NCBI GenBank assembly: GCA_013407085.1
Contig: JACCGJ010001337.1
Span: forward strand, 50,151 to 114,150
DNA from: Atriophallophorus winterbourni
Lineage: Eukaryota; Platyhelminthes; Trematoda; Plagiorchiida; Microphallidae
Direction: 5' to 3'
DNA: 64,000 nucleotides
A program made the translations under genes and the position numbers. This document shows, piece after piece, positions 53,748 to 64,000 of this stretch; position 1 is the first letter of the stretch; every line of letters begins with the position of its first letter. The notes beneath the pieces are model-generated. The model saw only the letters and a program-made list of their open reading frames with translations. It made no database searches and was not told the DNA's origin.

Positions 53748-53990
53748 GCCATAGATGTTTTGAAATGGGTTTGTGTAAGCACTAAACGGATTCCTATTCA
53801 TAAGGGGACGCTGATCTAGAAGACGTGAAGCGTATTGAAGTGGAGAAGTGTAGGGTCTTGGAGGAGGATAGTAATAGGGCTGCTTGGGATCAAAGGGACT
53901 TTGCGGGGGGATAAGTGGATTAAGTGGGCCAGGTATAACCGGGAACCGTCTATGTACTGAGTGATAATTACATAAGCCATTAGATACTGT
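53748..53990 (-). mobile_element. LINE ORF1 proline-rich tail fragment, inverted
   Basis: The - strand reads YYYPPPRPYTSPLQYASRLL and NRNPFSAYTNPFQN, resembling the proline/tyrosine-rich ORF1 tail at 56129-56452. Confidence 0.5.
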
Positions 53991-56900
53991 GCTTCGAGTC
54001 AGATTTATGTCTGGGTGTAACGACAGAGTGCTTTCATTCTAAAGGAAAGATATCCGATTCGATTGAAGTGTCAAATAAGTTCAGTAGAAGAAGTTTGAAA
54101 TCGTCACCACCAATTCTGCAAATGGTAGTTAGAATGATTGTTATGTCTGGCTTGAGACTCAACATAGTTTGCTAGCAGACTTCATGAATGTTATTCAGAT
54201 TAATGCATATAGTGTTTATTACACTAGATGTCCGAAATGCTCTAGTGATATCTTTATAGATGGAAGTATTGTATGTAGTAGTGAAATATTTAAGAAATTC
54301 GTCACATATTGTATTAAGGTCTGTAATTTCTATTTTAGCAGAATTATAATTTCGATCCTAAATAGTACAATTTACGTCGGTGGTTGAGTTTACGGATCGT
54401 GATTTAAATAGTCTGCTGAGTGATTATAGCTTATCACAACTGTTCAGTGCTCTTTTTTCCGATGCTTTCAATGTGTGGTCTAAAATAAGTTTGTGGTCAC
54501 TTATTACTTCATAGGAACGTAAACGAGCAAAGATATCATTATTGTTTATTGCAACTGTGGACCATTCTTTTCTTTTCTTTTCCATTTTCTCGAGCCTAGT
54601 TTGTTTTATGCGTTTTCCGAGATTGCTAGCTCTGTCGATTAAACCTATAATTTTCGAATGGAATGTAGAAGATATCGTTTGAAATTCATTTCAAAGGAAG
54701 AATTGTGGCCAATCTCTAATCCTTATAAGTGTTTAAAGCAGGTTCCAATCGATGTAACGGTAAAGAGTCTTGACCTCATTGGCAGGTTTGCAAGTGCATG
54801 GTAGATGGGAGGATAATATATTATGATCCCCATTAAAGGAGGACGACAATATTAATAAGTTGGTTAGATCAATATTCAAGGTAAAGACTAAGTCAAGAAT
54901 GTTGCCCTTTCTAGTCGGTCTATCAATAAATTGTATGTAACCTAGTAAGTCAAACGTTTTCATGAAATTTGTATGAGAGCTAACTTTACTTCGTTCGTGG
55001 CAGTTTAAATTAGGCATGTTGAAATCACCGGCTATAGTTTTATGGCGTGCATGATATAAAGACGCTTCGATGAAAGCTTGAGTTAGTGTGTCCAGATTAG
55101 ATGAAGTTGAGCCTGGTGGGAAGTAGATGTAACGTCTGTGACGTGAGTAACGCGTATTCCACCCGTTTCTTAGTTCGACAAATTCAAAACAACAATTCGA
55201 ATCTTATACAGTACTGTAACTAGCAACAATTACAACAACAATAATTATAGAACCCTCAACTGTATAGGAACGCACAGCAAACAATGGAGCCAAAATACTC
55301 CAGAATGAATTATATCAAATGCAAACAAGTTCAATGACGACCTGAGATATAAATAGAATGAGAGGAGTTACCAAAATTGCCGTCCAAAATGTCTATCAAA
55401 GACAAGACACCCAAAGGTGGTGTCAAAATACAAGCCAATTTCAAGTGCCCAAAATGGCAACCAAATTTAACAACAATGACCGACAATGGCCACAACAATG
55501 AATTAAAACAAATGCTTCACCAAATATGTGAACAGAAGATTTCCAATAATACAATTACAAAAAGCAAGGTTTAACATCTTAATTATAAAAAGATAATTAA
55601 CAAAACCAAATTCAAGTCATAAAAATCGGTATTTTATAAAAGTCGAAAGTAGAAAGGAAAAAAAGAATTTCAAAGCCACATAACACTTAACATGTCTCTT
55701 ACAGTAGATGCAGCCTATTAAAAGATCTAGTATAGGTAGTTCTATCCATGATGAATTTTTAAGTTCTTTTAAATTCGAAGATGTTATGCTATTCGCTTCA
55801 AGTCTTGAATGCACATAAATAAGGCAACCGCCATCTCGTTTTAGGGTGCGGTTTCTCCTGAATATACGGTGGTTAGTTATGATGAGTTTAGAGTCAGAAT
55901 GATCATTATGAGTCCAGGATTCAGTTACGAGAATAATGTCTACATGTTTAAAAGAAAGGTAAGATTTTAGCATATGGATTTTAGGTATAATTGATCTAGA
56001 ATTTATGACCAGAAAACGAACAGCAAAAAGGTCGAAAGTGAAAGGATTAGGGGTGGGTGCCTAAGGGAGTTTTCTTGGCTTAAAATTTAATTCATATTAA
56101 AAAAGTGGTATTAGTGTTAAAGTATGGTTCATAAGTGAAGTGGATTGTGAAATAAAGGTTGGTGTATATAATTATTATAAGGGGAGGGATATTGTGTAAT
56201 GGTAGCTGAATTATAATAAGGTTGTATATAACGAAAAGGTATAGGAGTTAGTGAATTATAATGAGGTTGAATATTACGAAAAGATATAGGAGTTGGTGAA
56301 TGGGGATGCTTTTGCTTATATGGTAGGTGGTTATTCATTAGGAAGCGAGAAGATGTTTCAATACGGTTATCGAGACTATATGAACCTCTTATATAATTAG
56401 TTGTCTTCATAAGTTGTCGAGGAGGCTGTCTGATTACTGTCTCTCTGAACAAAGGAGGATTTGGTAGAAGGGGTCGTGTTTGTCTTCATTTAGGTAAACG
56501 CGGTAAGCGTAAATGCAAAGGACGTGTTTTACACTTACCATGATTATCAGGCGCGGGTGAATTATTAGAGTTAGTTTCACTTAAAGATTCGCATTGCATT
56601 CGTTCATTATTATCTGAAGTATCTTTACATATAGGGGAGCTGATAAATTTCCTTTTTTATATTTGAATTTACGTTGCATGGGCGTTGAGTCTGGTTTCAA
56701 GATCACACCCGAGAACCTTGGAATACATTTTAAAAGGTTTTTAGTATCAAGTAAATACGATGCCAAACTCTTATCTGTGAATTTTAATAAAAACGGAGAA
56801 TGTTGTTTAACTATGTTCTTACGTAGTCGGACTACAGTGAAACATTCTATGGGGATGCCATATGTTGGAAAGATATATTTTTTAAAATCGTTTGAAGGAT

Positions 56901-57253
56901 AATTATCTGCAACATTGGAGAAAATGACATTTTTTTGAACGAGCTTCTCTTTGATATATTTCTGTGCTAATGATTTTTATAAACTTATTGGCTTGAATTA
57001 ATATATCTTTGTCAATACTTATATCAGAGTTCATGAGAGATAAAAGAGGTTTTGGAGAATTACAGGTTGAATTGTATAATGCTAGTTGTGACACTTCCGA
57101 TTCTAATTTTCTCAATCTATTCAGAATAACTGAAGTGTCAGTGTCTAATCTGACAGTACAATTACTAGGCTTAGATAATTTACGTACCTTCATACGAGAA
57201 GATAATAAGGTTTTCGAGTGCATTTTTTCACCGGAAATATTTAATGGATTCAA
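53990..57253 (-). mobile_element. Second LINE family: ORF1, endonuclease, start of RT
   Basis: On the - strand: ORF1 (57253-56560, MHSKTLLSSRMKVRKLSKPS), its proline-rich tail (56452-56129), endonuclease N-terminus (55973-55710, ILVTESWTHND and GGCLIYVHSR), a solo LTR insertion, endonuclease C-terminus (55115-54733, DRPTRKGNILDLVFT and NGDHNIL), linker, and the first RT motif (VVTPRHKSDSKH) at about 54010. Many stops; the RT palm is missing. Confidence 0.72.
55128..55703 (-). repeat. Solo LTR (BEL/Pao-like) with 5-bp target duplication
   Basis: 576 bp, TGTAA..TTACA on either strand, matching 2978-3555. GTAGA flanks both sides (55123-55127 and 55704-55708). It splits a LINE endonuclease, so it is younger than that LINE. 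Confidence 0.88.
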
Positions 57254-57299
57254 CAGATATTATTTTAAGGAAATTGAGATAAAATATGTAAAGAGAATA

Positions 57300-59900
57300 C
57301 GTTGGATATAAGCAGAGTATCCTCGTATCCCCCTTGGATTTAAGCGGCCGAGTCACAATTATACCCAGGTCACGTTCAGTATCAACCGATTTCAGTTGAT
57401 GATCCCTGAGGGAGTACGCACTTTCTGGCGTGCTTTCCATCAGAAACATTACAGCGCATTTTCCTCCGTTTACAAGATGCTGCCATTTTACCGTCCAATC
57501 AAGTAATTTACTCAATTCGTTCTGAAAATCTGTATTCTCAGCACAAGAGGTCCTTTTACACTAAGAGCACGGAGCTTGAGAAATAGACGTTGAAATGGAA
57601 CACGGTCAAAAGCCTTACTGAAGTCAATGAAGGCAGTGACTACCAGATGGCCCAGATTAAGTTTAGCACACCAGTGCTCGCCAACAGTGATGAGATTAGA
57701 TGCGCATGATCGTTTTTGCGTAAAGCCATGCTGAGCAGATGTTAGCTGACTGGTTGTAAAGAGAAAATCTTCTTCTCATCGTTCTAGAGTCGTCCCAACT
57801 ACCGAAGCGAAGGTAACCGGCCGGTAGTTAACCGAATCACTGGTTTCACTGCTTTGATACATTGGTTTGACAATGCCGTATTTTTCAATGTTGAGGTAAC
57901 CTACCACACCTCATAAATCAACTGAAGATTAGCGGACGTTGTTTTTTGTATTATACCCGACAATACCTTCAAATGCATTGGGTGTATTCCGTTCGGACTA
58001 GGTGCTGAGTGTACATTTAGTCATTCAAGTAAATACTGCACCATCTCTGGCGAGATCGAGATATCCGGCATTTTTATGCTGCTCTCATGAAGCAGAGGAA
58101 TTAGGAACGTCTCCAGTGTAAACCGAACTGTCCTGAGCTGCGAGAAAAACTGCTTTACGTTCATCTTCATATTCAGTCTAACCTTGCATAAATCTCAAGC
58201 AAGGTACTCGTTGAGAAGCTTTATTTCTACGTCTAATGTACGCAAACAATCTTTTTTGCACCAAAATGGCTTCCTTCACCAAACGATTTTCATAGTCCTG
58301 CTTTTTCTCTTTTTATGTAGGTGCACTTGTTACGAATAACTTTGTAGGTTACGTAGTCATCGGTGCATCCATTAGAACAAAACTTCCGCCATAATTGCTT
58401 TCTTTCCTCCATGAATTTACGAATAACGTTATCAAACCACGGCGGTCCCTTAGCGGGGGATCTTCCATTCATCAATGGGCATGATTTTCAAGCGATCCCA
58501 TTTTGACCAAAATGTCCAACCAACAATAATCAACATTCATATATGTAGGGAGTAATCAGTCAATCGAGTCTGCAGACGTGATTAGACTCTTCGTGTTTAA
58601 TTTCCAGTAGTTTCTCCGGGCATGCGTTCCTATTATCGGTTGAAGACCTCGATTCGGAACGAACTATAAAAAAATGTGATCGCTGCAACCAATAGGGGTC
58701 TAGATCGACAGATTCGTAATATCGGAAAATCTAGGTGTGACCACCATATCCTCATTGGATGGTATACATTCTGCACCAAATTCTGCCACAAAATCATATT
58801 TAGAATTTCTTGTTGGAACGGTTCACCCTTCGAAACTAAATTCGCCCAGTTTTTATCGGGATTATTCAGATCTCCAAGAACGATACAGTCACCAGTGATA
58901 CCATATCATTTGATTTGATAAGATAACACAGGAAGGTTAGCGCCATATGAGCGGTTAATCACCCCAAGTGATGTATCCCCAGAGCTAGACTTCACCTTAA
59001 ACCAGATGCTTTCGGAATTTCCAGCATCATGTTGAAACCATTCCAATACTTTCACAATCAGGTGCTCTTATAACTATACGGCAAATCCACCGGCAGATCT
59101 CGAAGGTACTCTGTCACTTCTGAAAAGCGTATAGTGTGGTAGAGCGCACTCTATATCAGATATATCCATTGTTATCACGATTCCGTAACAGCAATCACCG
59201 ACAAACAATTTCATTAACCTCGTCAAGTTATTGCGTAGGCTCTTCGCATTAAAAAGGAAGAATTGAAATCTCTTAATAGAAGGAATAACTGGGGTATGGT
59301 TGACAGCGGCTTCCAACGAATGTGCGGCCTCCTCCTAACTAACCGAAAACCCACAATATGGAGATCTACCTCGACAGATTCTCTACGTGCTCGCAATTCA
59401 TGGGTGGCGGTTTTCATTTTAATTCTATCCTCAGGAGACAGGTCACGTAGTATCTTGAACGGCTCTCCCTTAAGACCATGAACGCGTCTTAGTACAATCT
59501 GGACTTACTCATCCGAAGCTAAAACCATTTTTCATTGTCCGCGGTTTATCATCCTCCTTCTTCCGGACAAGTCGGAATGCAGAAATGATGGTAACTACTT
59601 CCTCCCCTTAATTAAATAGCTTGGAAAAATGGATTGTTAGAAAGTGCGCTCTTGCTGTAAACCTATCTCAGCCGTGTCCCCGGTTTGCTCGCGAGCATTC
59701 AACATATTCAGGCATCGCTTCCGAGAATCCAAATGTGGCACCTTTGAGACTGGAGATCTAAAAGCATTTTCAGTAGCAGGCACTTCTTTCACTACATGTA
59801 GCTGAGCCTCTATTTTACTCAATCGCTGTGACAAAATACATAACCCGGATCACTATGTAGACGTCTGAATAAGTATTATTCCTTCCAGACTGTTGAGCAA
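57300..59900 (-). mobile_element. Third LINE family, ORF1-EN-RT, heavily decayed
   Basis: On the - strand: ORF1 (59834-59280, RLSKIEAQLHVVKEV and RVHGLKGEPFKILRDLSPED), endonuclease start (59316-59074, FQFFLFNAKSLRNNL), a pre-RT segment (58475-58290, PPWFDNVIRKFMEERKQLWR), RT AFIDFSKAFDRVPFQRL (about 57630) and the thumb (57515-57350, LRDHQLKSVDTERDLGIIVT). Roughly in order but with stops and frameshifts throughout. Confidence 0.72.
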
Positions 59901-60029
59901 TTGGTGTTGAAGGGGAGAAAACTTGGAGTTCATGTACATTCAATGTAACTTCGGCACTAATACCATTTTGTACACGGCTTGTAGTCAATAGTCAATAGTA
60001 TATTATGGTACAAAAAGCTATGAGCTTAA

Positions 60030-61100
60030 AATATAACCATATGATAGTCAATACAGGTGGTCATGTGGAGTTCATCGGGTTCGGCGTCGTTTACCAAAGT
60101 TCGGTAAAGGAAGGGGTTATAAGTATCATAAAAGTCATTACAGGGGGAGATGAATCGACGTAGTTCTGGAAAAGAAGAACAAAATGGGTGCACTATCGGG
60201 AAGAAGGAAAAGTGAAAATCCATTAAACTGGTGGAGACAAATAGATATAAACGTCAAGTCGCTCTTTAAAAATGGAGAGTGATGGGGAGTTTAGGACAAA
60301 AACGGATAAGTCATTCCAAACACGAGGGGTAAGGACAGAAAAGAAAAAATTAGGGCAGTTTAACCGACTGGGCTTGTGAGATTGCTTGAAAACATATCCC
60401 CGGGTTCCGGAACTGGATGCCATTGAAAGCAGTCCATGGCACGGATGTTTGTTCACCTCAAGTATCTGGAAAACCACCTTCAGATCCCCTCGGAAGAGAC
60501 GGTAACTCGTCGGGAACACGTTGAGTTGCTGGAGGCGCTCTTCATATTTAGGCAAACTGAGTCCTTTGACGAGCTTTGTGAATCTCCGTTGAGCCGGCTC
60601 TAGGGCGTGATGGTCACGCTATAGCCATGGAGACCAAACGGAACTGCATATTCAAGGTGGGGTTTGATATACTCGTGTAGGAGAGAGGAAAAGAGGCTGC
60701 GGTCGAAACAACCGAATACCCTTTTAGGAGCACCACGTTGCGATTGGCGACTGGAGATGCGAGGGAACATTTGACTGAGCACCCAAGATCACTTTGAACC
60801 AATACGCCGAGGTCTTTTTCTGGCATACTCACCGAAAGTTCGGTGCCCCCTAGCTTGTACCTAGGTTCGCCAGGGTGACGAATGCGGAGAAGTCGGCGTT
60901 TTCGTGGGATAAAAGGGAGCTGGTAAGACATTGCCTAGTTAATAAGTGACGTAAGATCCGCCTGCAGGTCATCACAATTATTCGAGGAAGAGAGAATGCG
61001 CCATAATTTGATATCATCCGCGAACATCAGAAACGGTGAGTTCACATACATTCTTCAATGTCGTTGATGAACATCAAGAACAGACGCGGACAGACTCGAA
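60030..61100 (-). mobile_element. LINE RT thumb and C-terminus (another family)
   Basis: 60931-60614 carries MPEKDLGVLVQSDLGCSVKC; about 60660 the RPHLEY-like IKPHLEYAVP; 60555-60223 YEERLQQLNVFPTSYRLFRG, SSGTRGYVFKQ and NFFFSVLTPRVWNDL. The palm would lie above 60950 and is not recognisable. Confidence 0.7.
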
Positions 61101-61792
61101 GAAGCGAATGTCACGCAAGCTTGCTCCCCAGATAGGTGGTGTCTGTCCTCGGCTGAGGTTGAGTCAATATTTGTCTCCTCCATCGAGCACTTTATCGGTT
61201 TTAGTAGATGTAGCTACGACTTTATTCTGACTATCTCCGTGCGTAACACTTGATGGTGTGAAGCATGTTTCAAATAATGTCCGAATAATATCGCATGATG
61301 ACTCAGGAAGCCACCGATATCACTCTGGCTTTATTCCATCCATCTGAAACATTTCACCTTGTACAGCTTTTGCATTATCCGCAAACTGTTCAAAGCATAC
61401 AAGACGAGAGTCCGCCGAGCGAGCAGCGGGGCATCGATTCTCTTGGATCTTGGTTGAAGTGGGAGCTGTATTATCTACTTTTGCAGATTTTCTAGTCATA
61501 ACCATGTTGAAATCCGGTGATAATAAAAGAAATACAATATCAAATGATTCGTAAGATGCAAAATTCCACGTTGACCTTGAATCGAAACGTTTCATTAAAT
61601 CGTCAACACTGAGTTATTTTGGAATCACAGGTAACAGTAACGGGCCCAATAAAAACATCGGAGCGATTTCCACCATTATTAATAGGAGAAATTATTCCTC
61701 GGTTAAAATATGTACAAAACACTTCAGATCGCGCGCGGTTTGAATTTTCTCCGACGTGATAATTTTCTAGTTTTTCGTTAAACTATCCACTT

Positions 61793-62255
61793 ATGAATCG
61801 TCGTAGTGACATCTCTCGATCTTCTAAAGGGACAAAATCAACCAAAATGAACATCGATGAAACTGACGGGAATAAGTTTACCTGTGGTAAAAACCAGTGC
61901 TCCCGTTCCGTAAAAGATGGCATAGAATGTAGCAATTGCTCAACGTGGTACCATCATCAATGTTCTGGGTTATCAACGAAGGAGCTCAGGGAACATTTAT
62001 TTAATGAAAAGAAACTGTGATTTTGCGCGAAGTGTCTAGAATCACCGCTTATACGTTATATGATCAACCTGATCAATGAATATAAGCGGTCCTTCGAAAC
62101 ACAAAAAAGCGCTTGGATCTTCTTGAAGCCAAGTTCTCTTCTGCGTTTCCATGCAACACTCCAGCAGTTTCTAACGGTGTAGAACAAGTAAGCCCACCTA
62201 TTTCGACATTTGCTACAACTGCTGTTTCTGCGGCGATCAAAAATGTGATCAAAAA
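61793..62255 (+). pseudogene. LINE ORF1 with a PHD-like zinc finger
   Basis: From the ATG at 61793: a Ser/Lys/Asp-rich N-terminus, then KNQCSRSVKDGIECSNCSTW, YHHQCSG and LSTKEL, the Cys/His/Trp spacing of a PHD finger as found in ORF1 proteins of some CR1-like LINEs. A stop at 62018-62020 (TGATTTTGCGCG context) follows; the next frame continues the finger with FCAKCLES. It is cut at 62255 by the gypsy LTR. A host PHD gene is a less likely alternative. Confidence 0.5.
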
Positions 62256-62553
62256 TGTAATATCCAATGAACAACACACAGTTCACCAAACAATATAATC
62301 CACAAAGTCAGAAGACAGAACACGGGCACGCAGGCTTATATAATACCACCAAAACAATTACAAGGTCTTTTCAACAATTCAAACAAAGTCCGTCTGTTAA
62401 ACAGTTAATAAAAAGTCACTACGGCTCCACTGGAGGATCGGTTGGCTTCTGTGATACATTTGGGGAATCAATGCGTTTCCCAGCGAGAGTGTAAGAATCT
62501 GCAAGTAGAGAAGGAGTCAGACATAAAATAACAAAATAAGGTTTAATACTACA
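62256..62553 (-). repeat. Ty3/gypsy 3' LTR
   Basis: About 298 bp from TGTAGTATTAAACC to GGATATTACA on the - strand, preceded by a purine tract GAAAGGGGGAG (62557-62567). A TATATAAG box lies at about 62336-62343. The other LTR would be beyond the window, so the ends are inferred from the TG..CA rule and the purine tract. Confidence 0.65.
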
Positions 62554-63109
62554 TTACTCCCCCTTTCGAAAGCAACTGTCCTCAGTGCTACATGCATTCG
62601 TGGATGTAGATACAGTGACCTCCTTCGCAATCTCAAGTGCAGCGCCGTCCAGTGGGTTGGGGTCAGGTACATTTGCCAGCTTTAACCGATTTGGATGAAC
62701 ACGGAATGATCGAGGATTGTTCGAAGAAATATTCTTGATAGTACATATAGTGTCAGATCCGATTTCGTCGACAACATATGGCCCTTGCCACTGATGAGAG
62801 AACTTATTAGACCCTCCCGGTTCTGGTGACTCACGATGAAGATAAACCATATCACCGACAATAAAAGGTGCACCGAATGCTTTCTTGTCATAATATTCCT
62901 TTTGATGTCGCTGAGAAGCTTTGAGGTGTTCCCTTGCCAGACAGTGACCCTTGTTAATCCCGCGTTGCAGGCATCGCTTTTGTCACGATGTTTACCGACG
63001 GGGGGTATAGCATTCGTGGTTTGCTTCCAGGGGTACGCGTATATTACCAAACCAAACACAACGATTGCTGATATCTGGAGAGAGCTCCAGTTTTTGTTAA
63101 AAAAATCAT

Positions 63110-64000
63110 ATCCCAAAATAACATCAAACGGTAAATCTCGGACGACAACAAAACGGTGTTGATGTAATAAAACCGATATCTCTACGTCCGCGACTATTAC
63201 ACCTTCTGTGACAAGGCTACCGCCATTAACCGCCATTAACCGTTCAGGGCTTCCTGGAACCACATTTGCAGTAACTTTATCCACCAATTTTTTATTCAAC
63301 AAACTGCACATAGACCCAGAATCCAGCAAGCACACATGATCTTTGTGCATAAGTCTCAACTTTATGAATGGCAAATGTTTATCAAAATTATAATGTACGG
63401 TAGATGCGATGAACGGGAAAGGGGACTCACGTGAAGACAATCGGCGGGGTGCTCTGCAGAAACGAGAAAGATGCCCCTGTTTACCGCAGTTGTAGTAAAG
63501 ACGTGTATCTGGTCTATAGTTAGTGTTAGCGAAACCAGCGTTCCTCTGAATATTTTGTTTGCTATCAGGTGCAGGTTTCCTTTCCCAAGCTCCGAAACTG
63601 GATAATGAAGGTTGCTCTTCCGGAATTCGAAGGATTTGGTCGATTAAGTTTGCCTTAACCTCCGCTTCTTCCAAATCTTTTGGCGGAGACAGCAGAAAGT
63701 GTTTTCGTGCTTCATGATTGGTGATTCCTTCGAAAACTCTTTCTAGGATCCTTTCGTCCTTTTCCTTTTGTGACAATTCCGGAAACGCCAGTCTTGCCAA
63801 CTTCCGCAGCTGGTATATAAACACCACAACTGGTTCTGCGTTTAGCTGTCGCCGTTCGTTGAAATCTCGGCGATGGTCTGCTTGCAGTCGATTTTCGGCA
63901 AAACAGCGTCCAAACAACTTGAATAGACCGTCTACATCGTCAGGGATAGACAATTCCGCTATTTTCGCGTACGAAGCGTTAGACAGGAGTGCAATGACGA
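63110..64000 (-). CDS. Gypsy Gag-protease frame (partial, continues beyond the window)
   Basis: An open frame from the window edge, through an EELSQKEKDERILERVFEG-like Gag helix region (seen as LSQKEKDERILERVFEGI), KHFLLSPPKDLEEAEVKANL, the zinc knuckle and an aspartic protease with catalytic DSG and the ILGYDF flap-side motif. Past about 63050 the frame runs into deletion-junction sequence. The start codon is outside the window. Gag and protease are uninterrupted, so this part could still be made. Confidence 0.75.

Larger units (their letters stand above)
62256..64000 (-). mobile_element. Internally deleted Ty3/gypsy element, partial at the window edge
   Basis: On the - strand: Gag (64000 to about 63560, frame open past the edge), one zinc knuckle NCGKQGHLSRFC whose first cysteine is tyrosine, protease CLLDSGSMCSLL with VILGYDFF (63370-63110), then a jump to the integrase C-terminus AREHLKASQRHQKEYYD, VGDMVYLHRES and the GPY module HQWQGPYVV (62950-62560), purine tract and LTR. 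RT, RNase H and the integrase core are absent. Confidence 0.82.

Overview
The window is eukaryotic nuclear DNA, most likely from a flatworm and probably a digenean trematode. The evidence is: (a) four metazoan housekeeping genes, one of them with introns of only 27 and 31 nt; (b) a pair of genes arranged like a spliced-leader-processed operon; (c) a transposon mix of CR1/Pido-like and RTE/SR2-like LINEs, Ty3/gypsy and BEL/Pao-like LTR elements, and a Penelope-like fragment. The species cannot be told from the sequence alone. Nothing bacterial, no CRISPR array and no rRNA or tRNA gene was recognised.

Host genes. MRTO4 (ribosomal P0-like stalk assembly factor) is on the + strand, six exons from 8529 to 19032; four exons are packed into 8529-9065, and an 8.2-kb intron then holds a whole RTE element. 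COQ9 (coenzyme Q biosynthesis, mitochondrial) is on the - strand, with its last exon at 23714-23746, a confident upstream exon at 30577-30904 and a tentative further exon at 32149-32258. SYS1 (Golgi membrane protein) is on the - strand at 23055-23543, beginning 170 bp downstream of the COQ9 stop. Glomulin (GLMN), a cullin-RING ligase regulator, is on the - strand at 35920-37731 and is uninterrupted by introns.

Layout. 1-3555: a defective BEL/Pao-like element with two LTRs. 3556-8498: pieces of CR1-like LINEs. 8529-19032: MRTO4 with LINE, SINE and foldback insertions. 19040-23000: a foldback hairpin interrupted by a 5'-truncated RTE, then RTE and SINE debris. 23055-32360: SYS1 and COQ9, whose introns hold SINEs, a Penelope-like GIY-YIG fragment and a gypsy fragment. 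32400-35900: SINEs, a tandem repeat and RTE debris. 35920-37731: GLMN. 37890-43325: three gypsy fragments plus SINEs. 43430-52545: head-to-tail CR1-like LINEs on the - strand. 52600-61100: rearranged older LINEs and a solo LTR. 61793-62255: a LINE ORF1 with a PHD-like finger. 62256-64000: an internally deleted gypsy element running off the edge.

The main unusual signal is a SINE-like family of about 230 bp with some 22 copies. Its first ~140 bp match the 5' end of the local RTE element, including the start codon, and its 3' end resembles the RTE 3' end, so it looks like a parasite built from both ends of that LINE. Other points are the COQ9-SYS1 pair, two genes whose poly(A) signal overlaps the end of the reading frame, a foldback hairpin with a hammerhead-like core, and several deletion-derived LTR elements.
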